From positions 6,696,001 to 6,760,000 of the forward strand of contig JARUPY010000085.1 in the NCBI GenBank assembly GCA_029817715.1: a stretch of 64,000 nucleotides of DNA. The letters run 5' to 3'. The position numbers and the translations under genes were made by a program. This document shows, piece after piece, positions 1 through 12,244 of the stretch. Position 1 is the stretch's first letter, and the number at the start of each line of letters is the position of its first letter. The notes beneath the pieces are model-generated. The model was not told where the DNA came from, ran no database searches, and worked only from the letters and a program-made list of their open reading frames with translations. Origin of the DNA: Melastoma dodecandrum (Eukaryota; Streptophyta; Magnoliopsida; Myrtales; Melastomataceae).

Positions 1-1336
1 AAAGCCCATGTATCACTAAGGTTGTAAACGAAATAAGAGGAAGTTGAAATATAGATGAGGGATTGGAGTCACTCACTCACCCACATGGGAGCCAGCCAAG
101 CATCGTTTACAACATCCCCTAAAACCGAGAGATAGGAAAGAAAAACATGTGGGGTCATATGAAATCAATGTAAAGATCATCACATCACTTTTTAGCAAAG
201 GTGGAGGGGTTCGAATCGATTCAAAGTCCATAGTTGTTCAACTCATTCATGACACTAACAACACAACATTCTACTAATGATAGATAGTGTACTTCTCCTC
301 AATTTGGCAGTGAGTAATCTGCAACTGGTGTGGGAGTCGTGTTTCTTGGGTTAACCGACACAATGGTGGCTTTTTTCATGTGATATTGACCTTGTCTTGT
401 TGGGACATAGGGAAGGTTATATTTATCACAGTGCTAGTGCTGGGTTATATTTTCACTAATGCCATCGCAATATTCGGTTCATTCTTAAGACTGCTTGATT
501 AAGATTATGTAACAACACATGAGATCATGACATGGGTCAATAATAGAAAATCGATTTATGATGATGAGAATTGAGTAGGGAGAGAGAGCGAGAGAGAGGG
601 TAGGAGAAGAAGGGCGCATCATCATGTGATTGTGTGAGCACGTGTGGGGATAAAGAAAAAATCTCGGGGCTAACCATATATTCGGACACGTTTCTGCACG
701 TGCGCACGGATTTCCATCCCCCTTCCCTTATTAATTAAATTAATTAGATTTCTCCCCTTTTTTTTATGACAAGTATAATCTCAATCTCAATCTCACCCTC
801 TGTTTTATTTTATTAACCTCTGTCCCCTAGTCACGTGCCAATGGCATTGCTGTTCAGGCAAAAACACGGCCAAAATATTTGAACACAAATAATACATGTT
901 CGATTTCGATTTCTTCCGGTTCAAGAAAATCTACTTTCAGTTTTCCTTTTCATTAACATAAATACGATTTAGTGCCCTTTAAAAAAAAATCATATGCGAT
1001 CAAATTAAGAAAACGCATATTAATATAGAAATTATGAAACAATCTTGTTATTTTGCTGGAAAATGAAATTGGACTTGTGTTGGGCCGAAAGAATTTCCCA
1101 ATGTAACAAACTACGACATGGGCCGAGGAATTTGGTTAGTTACGCTCGGCCCGTTTTAGAAATACGTTACCATTCCCCCCATTATCTATCATCTCCAACG
1201 GAGGGACCCCTAAATCATTCACAATACACGAATTATGCAAGTGAATTAAAAATCGTCCTCAATAAATTCAGCAAACTCGCTAACTACAGAAACCGCACGC
1301 AACGCAAACCACGCCAAAGTAAATCTCCAGCATATC
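1..1336. other. 5' intergenic / promoter region of the 2OG oxygenase gene
   Basis: There is no convincing coding sequence. The stretch is AT-rich, with GA-rich runs near 575-610 and a polypurine/poly-A tract near 980. Three perfect CACGTG G-boxes (annotated separately) lie in the 3' half, so this is most likely the promoter and 5' UTR of the oxygenase gene starting at 1337. Confidence 0.6.
639..837 (+). promoter_or_regulatory. cluster of three CACGTG G-boxes
   Basis: Perfect CACGTG hexamers are at 639-644, 697-702 and 832-837, i.e. 500-700 bp upstream of the oxygenase start codon. G-boxes bind bHLH (MYC, PIF) and bZIP (ABF, HY5) factors in plants. Three in 200 bp is more than expected by chance in AT-rich DNA. 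That they regulate this gene is an inference from position. Confidence 0.5.
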
Positions 1337-2443
1337 ATGGAGGAAGTTCACTACCACGAATCCAAATTCATCGACTCCAGTGGCTGCCTTAGGATCACCA
1401 AGGTCCCCGTTATCCAAGAACTCGTCCGCCATGGCCTCGACCGCCTCCCCGATCGTTTCATCCAGCCTCGTCCCTCTGGTTCCCCTCCCTCTTCCCAACA
1501 CAGGAGGCTGCCTGTCCCGTTTGTCGATGTTGCGAGGCTGAGGGAGGGATCGGACCTGGGGGTCCGAGCAGAGGAGCTGGTCAGGCTACGAGCCGCGGCG
1601 GAGGAATTGGGCGTGTTTGTGATCACGGGGCACGGGATCGGGGAAGATGTTTTGGGCGGGGTTAGGGACGTTGTGAAGGGGTTCTTCGGGTTGTCTTTCG
1701 ATGAGAAGAAGGGTTGCGTGGGGTGTTATATGAGCGTTGACAACATGGGATACGGCCGGAACTTTGTCAAGTCCGATGATCAGCCTCTGGACTGGATCGA
1801 TAGGGTTACCGTGAAGGCGTTCCCTAAGTCTGCTACCGAGGGGGTGGATGTCTGGCCCCGAAAACCGCCCAACTTCAAGCGAGCCATGGAGGCTTACACG
1901 GAGCGGTCGAGAGATGTCCTTGACGAGATCCTAGGAGCCCTCGCGGAAGCCTTCTCCCTCGAGAAACGTGCGTTCCTCGACAACTTCGACAGGGACAGCT
2001 CCGACGTAAACCTCAGGATCAACTGTTACCCGCCGTGCCCTAGTCCAGACCTAGCTCTGGGCATAGTCCCTCACACAGACGCGAGCGCCCTCACGCTGCT
2101 GATACAATTCGGGGCGTCGGACGGGCTCCAGATACTCAACGACGGGGAATGGCGTACGGCAGAATGGCCGGAAGACGTCCTGCTGGTGAGCGCGGGGGAT
2201 CTAATGGAGATTATGAGCGACGGGAGGGTGAGGAGCCCCTGGCACAGGGTGGCGACGAGATCAATAGCAGAGAGGTTCTCGGTAGCCATGTTCTACAACC
2301 CGCCGTCGACGGCGACGATATGGCCAGTGAAAGGGGGTTCAGGGGAGTTCAGGGAGGTGGTGGCGGGCGAATACTGTAGACATTTGTATGAGATCAGCCC
2401 CACCAAGGGCAAGGATGCAATTAATTTTGCTAAAATTTTATAA
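1337..2443 (+). CDS. 2-oxoglutarate/Fe(II)-dependent oxygenase (DOXC class, SRG1-like)
   Basis: One intronless frame of 368 residues, the normal length for the plant DOXC family. It has the N-terminal DIOX_N part (about residues 55-160) and the C-terminal double-stranded beta helix. The iron ligands are His246 and Asp248 in HTDAS and His303 in SPWHRV; the 2-oxoglutarate-binding pair is Arg313/Ser315 in RFS. NCYPPCP precedes the helix core, as in flavonol synthase/SRG1-type enzymes. Such enzymes hydroxylate, demethylate or desaturate hormones and specialised metabolites in the cytosol; the substrate cannot be read from sequence. Codon use is GC-rich compared with the flanks. The absence of introns is less common in this family. 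The start is the first ATG of the frame and fits the family N-terminus. Confidence 0.93.
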   Translation: MEEVHYHESKFIDSSGCLRITKVPVIQELVRHGLDRLPDRFIQPRPSGSPPSSQHRRLPVPFVDVARLREGSDLGVRAEELVRLRAAAEELGVFVITGHGIGEDVLGGVRDVVKGFFGLSFDEKKGCVGCYMSVDNMGYGRNFVKSDDQPLDWIDRVTVKAFPKSATEGVDVWPRKPPNFKRAMEAYTERSRDVLDEILGALAEAFSLEKRAFLDNFDRDSSDVNLRINCYPPCPSPDLALGIVPHTDASALTLLIQFGASDGLQILNDGEWRTAEWPEDVLLVSAGDLMEIMSDGRVRSPWHRVATRSIAERFSVAMFYNPPSTATIWPVKGGSGEFREVVAGEYCRHLYEISPTKGKDAINFAKIL

Positions 2444-3969
2444 TTATTTTATTTCATTTCGAAAGGGATGATGGAAATTGAATGTCTTAAGAAATTATTA
2501 TTATTATTATTAAGTTTGACATTAAAATTTATTATTTTTAAATTTACATTTATCTTACGGCAAATTTTAAAAACACTGTTCATCGAAATGTACGCTTTTT
2601 AAATGACAGTCTATCGGAAGAATAGCTTATTTCTTTCCTTCTAGCTTTCGAAACGAATTTTAATTTTGAAATATCGACTACATTTTATAATATGTGTTTT
2701 TTTTAAACTAATCTCACTTTTGAAATTAGGGTTGGGTTGTCAAAATCAATTGGCCCACGCAAAACCGGCAAAATTATATCGTCCATACAAATTAACAAAT
2801 AAAAGAAAGACAGAGTGGACTGATGTCCTGTCCTGTCTGTGGGATCATTTGACGTGTGACCGGCACTCGTGATTGTTGCCCCTCCTGTTATTATTGTTCT
2901 TACCAGAATGGTTATAATATAAAAATATATATATAAATTGTTGCCCGTTTGACGTAAGCTTAATTTGGTATTCAAATCCTCTACAAACTATTTTTATATT
3001 ACCGCCCAAGCTGGGCAAAATGTCGAAGGTTGGTTGCTGTCGTGTTTACTACGAGTACATTATCGACTGAAATTTAAGAAAAAAGCACGCGACACTAATG
3101 TTCGCATAAACAAACTTATCCCAAAAGTGGGGAGTGGGTTAGCGGCGTCTCCGAGCCGTCGGCCAAGAAGGCGAAGTGAGCTCGTGGCGATAGCTCAGGC
3201 AAGCATTCGAAGTACATGGCAGTCCCGCAGGCGGGGAGGAATCAATTTTTGGGAAGAACTCCTCCGGTATCCATATTAATAAGCATGCGCCACCGGTTGT
3301 CAAGATTCGACATTGATTTTCCCAAAAGACAACACAGACGATCCACCACATGAACAGCTACAGCCACGTCTGTCCGATGTCGGTGCGACATATACCCGAG
3401 TGTTGTCGGAACGGACGGCCAGTCGTGGAACTTATTGTATTCAAAGTGAGTCGAAAATGGTATAAGTAACCTCTACACTTTGTTTAGAGGACAATAAGTG
3501 TCGATGGCACGCGGCCTGAGCCATAGTCCATGCTGTTTGCTGCCGACTGAGCGGACTCGAAGACGGCAGGAGATTATCCCAATAACGGTACGTTTGGTGG
3601 AGGCAAGGAAGTCACCGTAAAGAAAATGGATGCCGGGATGTAATTAGCCATATTTGTATGGTCATTAGTGAGACATTTCTAAAATGTGGGCTTTGGTTAT
3701 GTCAGGGAGTAGAATTAATCACAGTACTAAAAATAAATAAAATGTCCACCAGTTTCGCTGTTCGGCCCGATCATTTAAAATCCCAAGCTTTGCTTTGCTG
3801 GCCCCTAATTTTTTCTTTCACTTATTTAAGAACAATTCCATTTTGGTTAATTAATCACCTATTTTTCTTAATCACCCTCCCCCCTCTCTACCTCTACAAT
3901 CGCCATAATAACCCGCTTTTAAATCACTGTTAATTCTCCCTTAAGTTTCATTGATTGAAGGAATTCATC
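2444..3969. other. intergenic region, AT-rich, no gene seen
   Basis: This holds the 3' UTR of the oxygenase gene (AT-rich to about 2700) and the promoter and 5' UTR of the CYSTM gene (up to 3969). The short open frames at 2666, 2965 and 3139 have no recognisable domain or splice partners. Confidence 0.5.
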
Positions 3970-4529
3970 ATGAGTCATCCTCCTCCTCCTCCTCAAGGTA
4001 TGTACGTTTTCTGATTTTGAACATGTTTGTTTTAGATTGCTTAATCTTTTATCGAATAGAGAACAATGTATGGCTCTTGCCTTCTTTTTTCTAAGGAAAA
4101 GTTTGTGCATGGTGTAATGAAAAGGATACCCGCCCACGGAAGGCGGTCATGGGAAGGACGTGCAGCCACCCCCGCCGATGACGCCAGGGTATCCGCCCCA
4201 AGGCTACGCCCCACAAGGATATCCGCCACCACTGGGATACCCTCCTCACCCGCAAGGGTACCCGCCTCCAGGTTACGCTCCTTACCCGGGGTATCCGATG
4301 CAGCCTGGGTACGCCCCTCCGCAATATATGGCGCCACCTCCTCCTCCTCCGCACCACCACCACCACCACAAGAATGACGATTCCGACTTTTTAAGCGGCT
4401 GGTAATGCACGTGCCATGCTTTTGGATAAAAGGGGGTCTGAAACACATGTTTGAATTGTAAGATGTTTTTTTTTTTTTTGCAGCTTAACAGCAATGTGTT
4501 GTTGCTGTCTCCTGGAAGCATTGTTTTAA
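3970..4529 (+). CDS. cysteine-rich transmembrane (CYSTM) module protein
   Basis: Three exons: 3970-3997, 4125-4401 and 4484-4529, with GT-AG introns; total 351 nt, 116 residues. The N-terminal part is Pro/Gly/Tyr-rich with many GYPP repeats (about residues 10-75), followed by poly-Pro and a run of six His. The last exon supplies the diagnostic CYSTM tail GCLTAMCCCCLLEALF at residues 101-116; the Cys102 codon is split by intron 2. CYSTM proteins are small tail-anchored plasma-membrane proteins linked to stress tolerance and metal/redox responses in plants and yeast. The third exon is preceded by a long poly-T tract and a CAG acceptor. A naive ORF ends at the intron, after SGW, and misses the defining domain. 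Alternative acceptors for exon 2 are possible, but the frame requires the one at 4125. Confidence 0.9.
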
Positions 4530-6606
4530 TTCAATCAAGACGCGAAGAGGATGAGAAGAAGGCCCAATCCAACTTAGAGAAACAAATTATTCCAATCTCG
4601 TGATCTTGCACCAAGAAGACCGCAAAAACCCAGCTCTTTCAATGTATGTTTGTGTTCTTCATTAAAGGACCTTAACAGCTTAACCACCTTGTTAGGATTG
4701 AATGTGTACCCTATAAGCATCTCACCAATTTTGATGTTATGGATTCAAACAATCTCGATGACAAACGCAAAATACCAGTTATATTGCTTCTTCCTCGACA
4801 TTAGCAGTTTGTCATGAGATCCACTACTCTTCCATTCACTCTGTCCTTCCTCGACATTAGCAATTGTCAGCGAACTAATTTATGTTACCGGAATAGGACT
4901 TCTACTGGACTGGACACATTCGAACTTCGGAGGGATCTTGTCCACAAAACTAAAGCACTCGACACCCAGCAGGAAGTTGATCAAGCTATTGTTGCGTTTT
5001 TTGATGCCTGGGTTTGTATGCATTAGTAATCTGAAGGAGGAATTTCTTCTTAGAGAAACCAATGCTAAGGCAACAGTGACCATGGTTAATGTGATATCTG
5101 TGAAGATCTTTCTAAGTTGATTTTATATGGTTTATGACCGTGTTGAGATATCTAAGTTTCACATGATGTTTGTTGCATGATGTATTGGAACGAAGATATT
5201 GGTTCACCGTCTGTTTTTTCTGTTGGAAGTAGAGCAACTTCTGTAATCATACCTAATGGATGGCAAAGACATAAGGCACCGGGGTTAACGGGAATGGTAA
5301 GGATGTACTCAAGATGGCCTGGGCTGACTTGGAGTTGGCAGAGAGACCGCTGAAGCTGATGCTCGGGCTGCACGAGCTCCTGAACAGGCAACACTGAAGA
5401 CACAGAAATGATGTTACAGTCCAAAGATGGTAGGAGAACAATTTGTATGGTTTGTCCTTTCGATCAATCAGAAACTACACCAGGCATTGTTCATGTGCAT
5501 TATTAGTAGGTTTTCTATACTTCGCATGGAAAATATGGGTAATCGTGCATTCTGTTTTTTCCTTCTGGATTATTGCCATACAGCTCTCGACTGCATTATG
5601 CAGGTTGTAAGTCTGCCGGCATACATATGATAGTCGGCACTCCAATCCTACGCACTGCTCTTGGATTACAGCATTGCTCGTCGAAGTTTTCATGGCGAGA
5701 CCAAGTTAGATGGGCAGTGTCCAGGTCGGTCTAGCGAGCCTTCTAAGGGTAGACTGTATCTACCCATGAGGCAACGTGGTGCAGCCTGATTGATCATTTG
5801 TGACATAGATATTGCATCATATATCCTCAGAGCATCAGCTGCTGATGTCTTAGACATTGTTTTTTTTCCAGGGATATTCTCCTGGAAAGGCACTGGACCT
5901 TCAAAATCTTTCCTTCTACGGTGTAATTCTCCAAAGCAAAACCAGGGTGGGTCATCGTTGTCGTCGGAGAAATGTTCGCTGTTGCCCCAGCCGAAAGAAA
6001 TGTCGAAAGAGGGAGCTGGCAAAATAATTCAGGATTTACCCCCAAGATCGTCACTTTGGCCACTCTTGATCGTCCCTTGGAGTGGGAGGTTTATCCCCGG
6101 TTTAAAAAGTTGCAAATATGGGTAATAATTAATAATAAGAATAATGAACCTGGGGACAAAAGCCAATGCAAATGATAAGGTTGTCTTAAACAATAATTGA
6201 GGGCTTCCGACAAGCCACCCAATCGGCATAAACCAAGGAAGGGAGAGCGGATTTTGTCCCCGTCGTCTGAGTCTTTTGCTTGGATCGATGGATTTGTTGA
6301 TTTGAAGGAACCCCCAATCCCCAAGAACCGTCTTCGACCCGGAAAAAGCCCCACTCTCCCCCCGAAAAGGTAAACCAGACAGAAACCGAATCGAATCGTC
6401 CCATGTTCTTGCCCCCGTTTCGGTGTTGTTGGGGTGCCTTCTCCGGTTGATTCGTGAGCTTTTGGGTCGGAAAGATTCTTCCTTGTTAAGAAAGAGAAAG
6501 GGTTCTTGTCGACTTGCGCCTTGTCCCCCGTTCCGCGGATTGCCAGTGTTTGTTTCTAGGGTTCTGCGGGGGTTTGTTGTGGCAGTTACTCCCGTTTTAT
6601 CGGTTG
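4530..6606. other. intergenic region with unassigned open frames
   Basis: After the CYSTM 3' UTR there is about 1.5 kb without a supported gene. A 16-base direct repeat sits at about 4791-4806 and 4850-4865. Open frames on the minus strand at 5690-6022 and 6029-6622 have no domain I recognise, and splice partners are not evident. The last 350 bp or so is probably the 5' UTR of the coiled-coil gene starting at 6607. Confidence 0.4.
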
Positions 6607-9600
6607 ATGGCCGGAACTTCAAGTGAATCGGAGTCGCTGTTGTTGCGGATTCGGCAGTTGGAGCGCGGTAATCCCTTTGAGGGATATGTATCCTGGTGTT
6701 GTTTTTGTTCTGCTATTTTCCCGGCACGTTTCTTATGGCGCTTGCGGGTTTCTGGCAATTTTGATTCTCAGAGCGCGACGATCTGCACAAAGATATCGAG
6801 CAGCTGTGTATGCAGCAGGCAGGATCTAGCTATCTCGTTGTTGCGACGAAGATGCATTTTCAGAGGTATAATTTTCTCTGCCCCTTAAGGGACTAATGCT
6901 AGGCTGCTTTTTTTACCATGCTATCTTGTTCTTGTTGGGTAAAACTTGTTAACTGTATGTAACCAATACCAATATCCCACTAGGACAGCTGGGTTGGAGC
7001 AGGAGATTGAGACCTTGAAGGGCGAGCTGTCAGCATGCAAAAGTGAGAATGAGAATCTCCAAGAGGAGCTCTCGGAAGCTTACAGGATGAAAGTTTGTAT
7101 TTTACTTCAAAACTTCTCAAGAGGCTTGGTTTTTTCCATTTAGAGAGCTTATTGAAATGGTTGTATTCTAATTACAGAGCCAGATGGCTGACCTGCATCG
7201 AGCGGAAGTAACAAAGGTGCACTGTGTTGCCTTTTCATTCACTTCATTTATTTATTTATCTTTTTGCTGCCTTTGGCGTTAATCATTTGTTCGTTATAGA
7301 ATCTAGAAGCAGAGAAGCAGTTGAAGTTTTTTCAAGGCTGTGTTGCTGCTGCTTTTGCCGAACGAGATCAGTCAATAATGGAGGTCATATCTGCCAGTTT
7401 TGCCTCGTTATTATGGAGAATTTTGTTGGTTATCGAAAACATGTGAATGCACATTATTTAAATTTTAAATTTTGTGTCACAGGCCGAGAAGGCTAAAGAG
7501 AAAGAAGATATCATGTTCCAGAAATTCAATGACATGGAGAAGAGGTAGTCCTGATCCTGAAGTTAGAGTTTGCTATCTAATGATTAGTTGGGGAGTTTTG
7601 TTCCTTTCGCTTGCACTCATTCTATTTGTTCCGTGGAGTTTTAAGAAGAAATACATGGGCAGGAGTAATGTTTTTTTTTTTTTATGAGAAACCATTGTGT
7701 ATCCAGTTACCCTTTGTTGTATGCCTTCCATAAGAATTGCAACGCGTCTCTTCCTTTAAAAGCTGGGTTGTCTAAAAGACGCTGCTAATCTGGCAATGAC
7801 GATCATCTCTCTTTTATCTGCCACACAGGATGGAGGGGCTTAATTCAGATTGCGTTGAACAAAAGAAGCTTCTCGATCAATTGCAGATTGATCTGACTAA
7901 GCAAAGGGAATACAATGAGACGTTTCAAAAGGTTTTGTCTCTGCTACTTTTGGTCAACTCGCTGGATTAATTATGTTCTAGCGCAATGTTTGATCACTTC
8001 TATTTAATTGTCTATTTCAGTTTCTTGTTTCAGTGATATGCATTTACATGAGAATGAATCACATGGGAGAAAATTCATGGGACACGTTACTTGTGAGTCT
8101 TGATCTAACTGGAGGAGCTAGTCCACTCCACCCAGCATTGCATTGTGACTTGCTTTTTTTTTGTCTTAGTGTGTTTGCTGGGATATCTTTTGTCTAGTTA
8201 GTAATTGTTGTTGCCTACTTCCTTTTCCTGGTCACATAAGAAGGCTACTGTGGATGCTGTTTTTATATGTGTTTGCTGTTACCTGTTCTAGGGGGCAATT
8301 TTTCACATGAAAAATCATCTGCTATTTTGGTAGGTTGTTGATAAATTCTACCAAATCAGGCAACAGTCCTTTCCAGATTTTGAGGATGCGAGTTTGGACG
8401 ACAAATGCTTACGCCTTTTGGAAGATTCTGGTGACACATGGAGTTATAATGACAAGTCAACATTCAAGTACATTGTAAGTTTTTGGAGAAGTCAATTTGT
8501 TTAATAACAATGTTGCTGGTGGTGTTCATGTTTGATTTATATATTTGAAGAAGGTGTGATGATTTTTTTTTCTTTTAAGGTCACCACAATCCTTTAATAT
8601 ATAAGGTTGCTCTGTCATTTGAACTTGTTCTTCCCTTTTGCAAATGGACTAATTTTAAATTTGACAGAGTGCCTTAGAAGAGGAACTGCAGTTGGTAAGG
8701 AGTTCTGTGGATGATCTCCAAAGCAAGTTACGTGTGGTATGGATATCGACATATATTGTTTCTCTTTATATGAGTTGCTTAAATATATTGTTCTTTTTGA
8801 GGTTCGGACTGTATTTTCATTTCAAAATCTAGGGCTTGGAGATTGAAAATCATTTGAAGAAGAAAGTTCGGGAATTGGAGAAGAAGAAAGTAAGGCACTT
8901 TACATGGAAATTGGAGGAGCTGTTTTTGTGTTGTCGCTTTCATACCTTCTTAACTCCTATGTTTGGCTTCATTAACAGATTATCTTTGACAAGATGTTGA
9001 AAAATAATCTTGTGGCATTGCGTCACCAGCATTCTCTGCAAAGAATGCACATCAAACAAATGCTTCAGGAGGAAAGTTCTTACATCAATTCAGTAGTTGA
9101 TGCGATAGAGGAAAGAATGAGGCTGTTGACAGATAATGGGGGAAAAGGTCTCTCAGTTGAGGACATGAAACTTGATACAAGTGAATGTTCAGAGTCTATT
9201 ACGAGAACCTATCCTGGCTTTGGTGCTGCTTCTGAGGTAAGCATTGTCATTTTGACATAACATGAACTAAGTTATCATTTGGTGGATATTTGATGTATGA
9301 ATATGCTTAACCTCATCATTTTTGTGATAATAAGTAAAAATGCTGGCGTTATGTATTCCAATATTTAAGTTTTTCAAGGGGAATCTTGGATAAAGGCATG
9401 TACCTGGAATTCAACTACAGGTCCTCATGATAGAAGATTTCAACTTTGACTTCAAGTGTTATATTTAATACAGAGGATCAAACATGAGTTACCGGCAATT
9501 GCAAATAATAAAAATGAGGATGCTTCCAAGGCTCTTGCTCAAGCGCTGAAGGAGAAGGTGTTGTCCTCCACTCTTTGTTTTGTTACTTTGTGCCTTTTTA

Positions 9601-11047
9601 TTTATTCTCCAAAATATTGCTTTATTCCAGTTATCACTGTACTGATTGCCGTGCTTGGTGACAGGTTGCTACACTGTTGCTTCTGTCCCAGCAGGAAGAG
9701 AGACATTTACTTGAGAGAAATGTAAATGTTGCTCTCCGAAAGAGAATCGATGAGCTTCAGAGGAACTTGTTTCAGGTACCTTTTGAAAGTCACAACTCTT
9801 TATTCAATGGCTGTTTGTGGTTTTCTTTCTGTTTAGGACAAGTATGGCGTTTTTCAGAGGTCTTTCTTATTCTTATTCTTTGTGCTTCAACTGATGGTTT
9901 CTTAAGGTGACAAACGAAAAGGTGAAAGCCCTGATGGAGTTGGCGCAATTGAGGCAGGATCACCGAATATTGCAAATGTAAGCATCTATTTTTTGTTAAG
10001 AAACATCGTCTCTTTCCGTTTTTTTGTAGGAAAAGGATAGATAGGTTTAAATAAACGTTCTGTGTCTTATGTTACAGATCCGTAGTACATGGAATATCTT
10101 CATGCACTAAGTCTATAATAAAGTCCGGAGGATAAACAAAAGTGACAGATCCGTATTGCAAATGAAACATCTTCTCTTTCATTGATGTTGTTATATCGTG
10201 TTTCTTAGAAGTAAGTTTGAATTGGAAATCCTAAGGTTTGTATCCATCGAAGAATGATTATGATAAGAACTTCTATGTTCAGGAGAATGGGTCCGGAAAT
10301 GAAGAATGAAAAGGTTGCAGATGCTATGGTACTAAAAGGATCTTCTAGTCAGGAACAAGATGGGAAACTGAAAAATCTTCTCAAGAAAACATATTTAAAC
10401 CGCTGGATAAGTAAATCCGAAGGCGGGGCTGCAGAATTTCATTTTCCCGAGGACAAAACCTTTTCCAGCAGAAGATCAAGTCAGAACATGGACTTTGCCA
10501 GGTTCGTGGATTTAATCGTCTTTAGAGAAACAGCATATATTACTTTTATTTCTAAGAGATTCCTCCACAGACTTATGATTCATTTTATTTAATAGAATGA
10601 AAGTCGAAATTGCCACCCTCAGGGAGAGCTTGGAGAGCATGGACCATTTGACTTCTTTGATTCACAGACTCAGACTATCGCTGTTGCAGGTACATCTTGT
10701 AGCTCCACTTTAAGGAGCATATGGGTTATAACCTGATAAATTCCCATAACAATGTCCAGGCCAATGAGTCGGTGGTCTGTGGCGATGAGCTTACTGGGAT
10801 CTCCGAAGCTCTGGTAGATATTATTTCAGAGGCAAGGCTTTTGAAAACTGCTCTGGGCAGCTCCCTTCCATTAAGTTGGTCAGCTGGCGAAGATTTGGAG
10901 TCTTCTTCTGACAGTTTCAGCTTGGAATCGGGTGAGACTTATGCCAGTCCTAGTGGGAACAAAGCCGATGCCGTGTCGGCAGCTGGATTTGAAATGGTGG
11001 AACTGTTGATACTTGCATCCCAAATACTGAAGGAAAAAGTCTCTTGA
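6607..11047 (+). CDS. plant coiled-coil protein, 17 exons
   Basis: Exons: 6607-6667, 6772-6865, 6984-7092, 7178-7216, 7300-7383, 7483-7544, 7829-7931, 8334-8474, 8668-8736, 8833-8889, 8979-9236, 9474-9557, 9665-9775, 9907-9977, 10283-10501, 10596-10689 and 10760-11047. They sum to 1944 nt, 647 residues, with every junction GT-AG and in phase. The product starts MAGTSSESESLLLRIRQLER and is almost wholly alpha-helical, with long Glu/Lys/Leu heptads (for example LEQEIETLKGEL and LEIENHLKKKVRELEKKK). It matches the pattern of plant proteins labelled myosin-heavy-chain-like or centrosomal-like, but no motor or enzymatic domain is present. A structural or scaffolding role is an inference. The Ser-rich C-terminus (residues about 600-635) is probably disordered. 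Several introns begin or end in poly-T stretches typical of plants. Confidence 0.85.
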
Positions 11048-11540
11048 CCTGACAAATTGAACTCTGGAATCTGGGTTGAACCGAAAAGCCAGATTTGCTC
11101 CATTCTGTAAAATTCATCTGCTGTCCTGGACACATCCTCTTTGACAACTGCATTTCAGGAGTGTAATAGTGTTGGTGATATGCATGGTGGAGGCTGCTCA
11201 ATCTTCTTCTAGGCAGTGAAATGCTCTGTGTAGACTGTAGTAGTAGAACACTTGCAGGCTTAATTTCTACAGAGGATTCTGTCTGAGGACGTAGAGGCAC
11301 GGTGTTCCCTCCTAACAGAGAAGGGGCACGGCATCAAAGATATGTACAGTAAAGTTGGGTGTTATGGAGGTGCTCGGTTGAAGTTCAACCTCGGTTTAGG
11401 CTGAAAGTGTCATGGAGGCGCCCGGGTGAGGCTTAACCTTGGTTTAGGCAGAAGCTTTTTATCTTCCTTGTTCATTTGCTTCACAACTTGTATGTAAGCC
11501 CTTATCATTCAAATAGCATGGCCCCAGTTAACAACTTACA

Positions 11541-11683
11541 CGCTGTGTTTGGATGGGAAGGAATAGGATTGGACGGAAAAGAAAAAAAAAAAGAAAAAGT
11601 TTGACTGATGGGAGGGAGTATTGTCTCGGGGGCGCGTGTTTTCCTTCTTTTTCAGTTCTTTTCTGCGGCATCCAAACATAGCG
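11541..11683. mobile_element. MITE-like element with 15-bp terminal inverted repeats
   Basis: The ends CGCTGTGTTTGGATG (11541-11555) and CATCCAAACATAGCG (11669-11683) are inverted copies differing at one position. The GTTTGGAT core is typical of very common plant MITEs. The 143-bp length and A/T-rich interior fit a non-autonomous DNA element. Target duplication is not clear, so the exact ends and the superfamily are open. Confidence 0.55.
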
Positions 11684-12014
11684 TTAGTGTCGATTCATGA
11701 GGAAGAAAGATCCCAAGAAAAACGCTAGGAGAAAATGAGATGCAATAAAAGGGCATTTGGTCAGGTGGTTTGATTCTCGCACTGGTGGAGTTGCCACAAA
11801 GTCATCATGTATAATATTATACGAAGAGGCCGAATCCCCCTTAAGTAGCCAAAGCCCAGGCCCAAATAAGGCCCTACTAAAAACAAGCCCTAGTCACTCC
11901 GGCCAATTAAAAAAATAAATGGGCCAGGCCCCCGGGGGTTAGTCCGTACAGACCCCTATTCTCTTCTCCGAACCACAAATTTCATTGCAATACTAAATAA
12001 AGGACGGACAGATT

Positions 12015-12244
12015 CATGGCCTCCTTCCTTCCGTTAATTTCTTTTTGGGCCAACTCGACGCGGGCTTGTTTCTAGGTGGGCCTAATTTGGTCTGGTCTTG
12101 TACAAATGGACCTTGTCTAAACCGATACGGGCATCGGCCTCTTTGTATGAGATGGATCAGGCCCAATACCAAAATTAGGCCCACCTAGGTATAAGCCCGC
12201 TCAAGTTGGCCCAAGAAAAACTGAAGGGAAGGAAGGAGGCCATG
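12015..12244. repeat. hairpin-forming inverted repeat (arms about 77 bp)
   Basis: The segment 12015-12091 (starting CATGGCCTCCTTCCTTCC) is the imperfect reverse complement of 12168-12244 (ending GGAAGGAAGGAGGCCATG). Shared blocks include GGGCCAACT/AGTTGGCCC and AGGTGGGCCTAATTT/AAATTAGGCCCACCT. The spacer is about 75 bp. The structure looks like a fold-back or MITE-type repeat. Confidence 0.75.
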
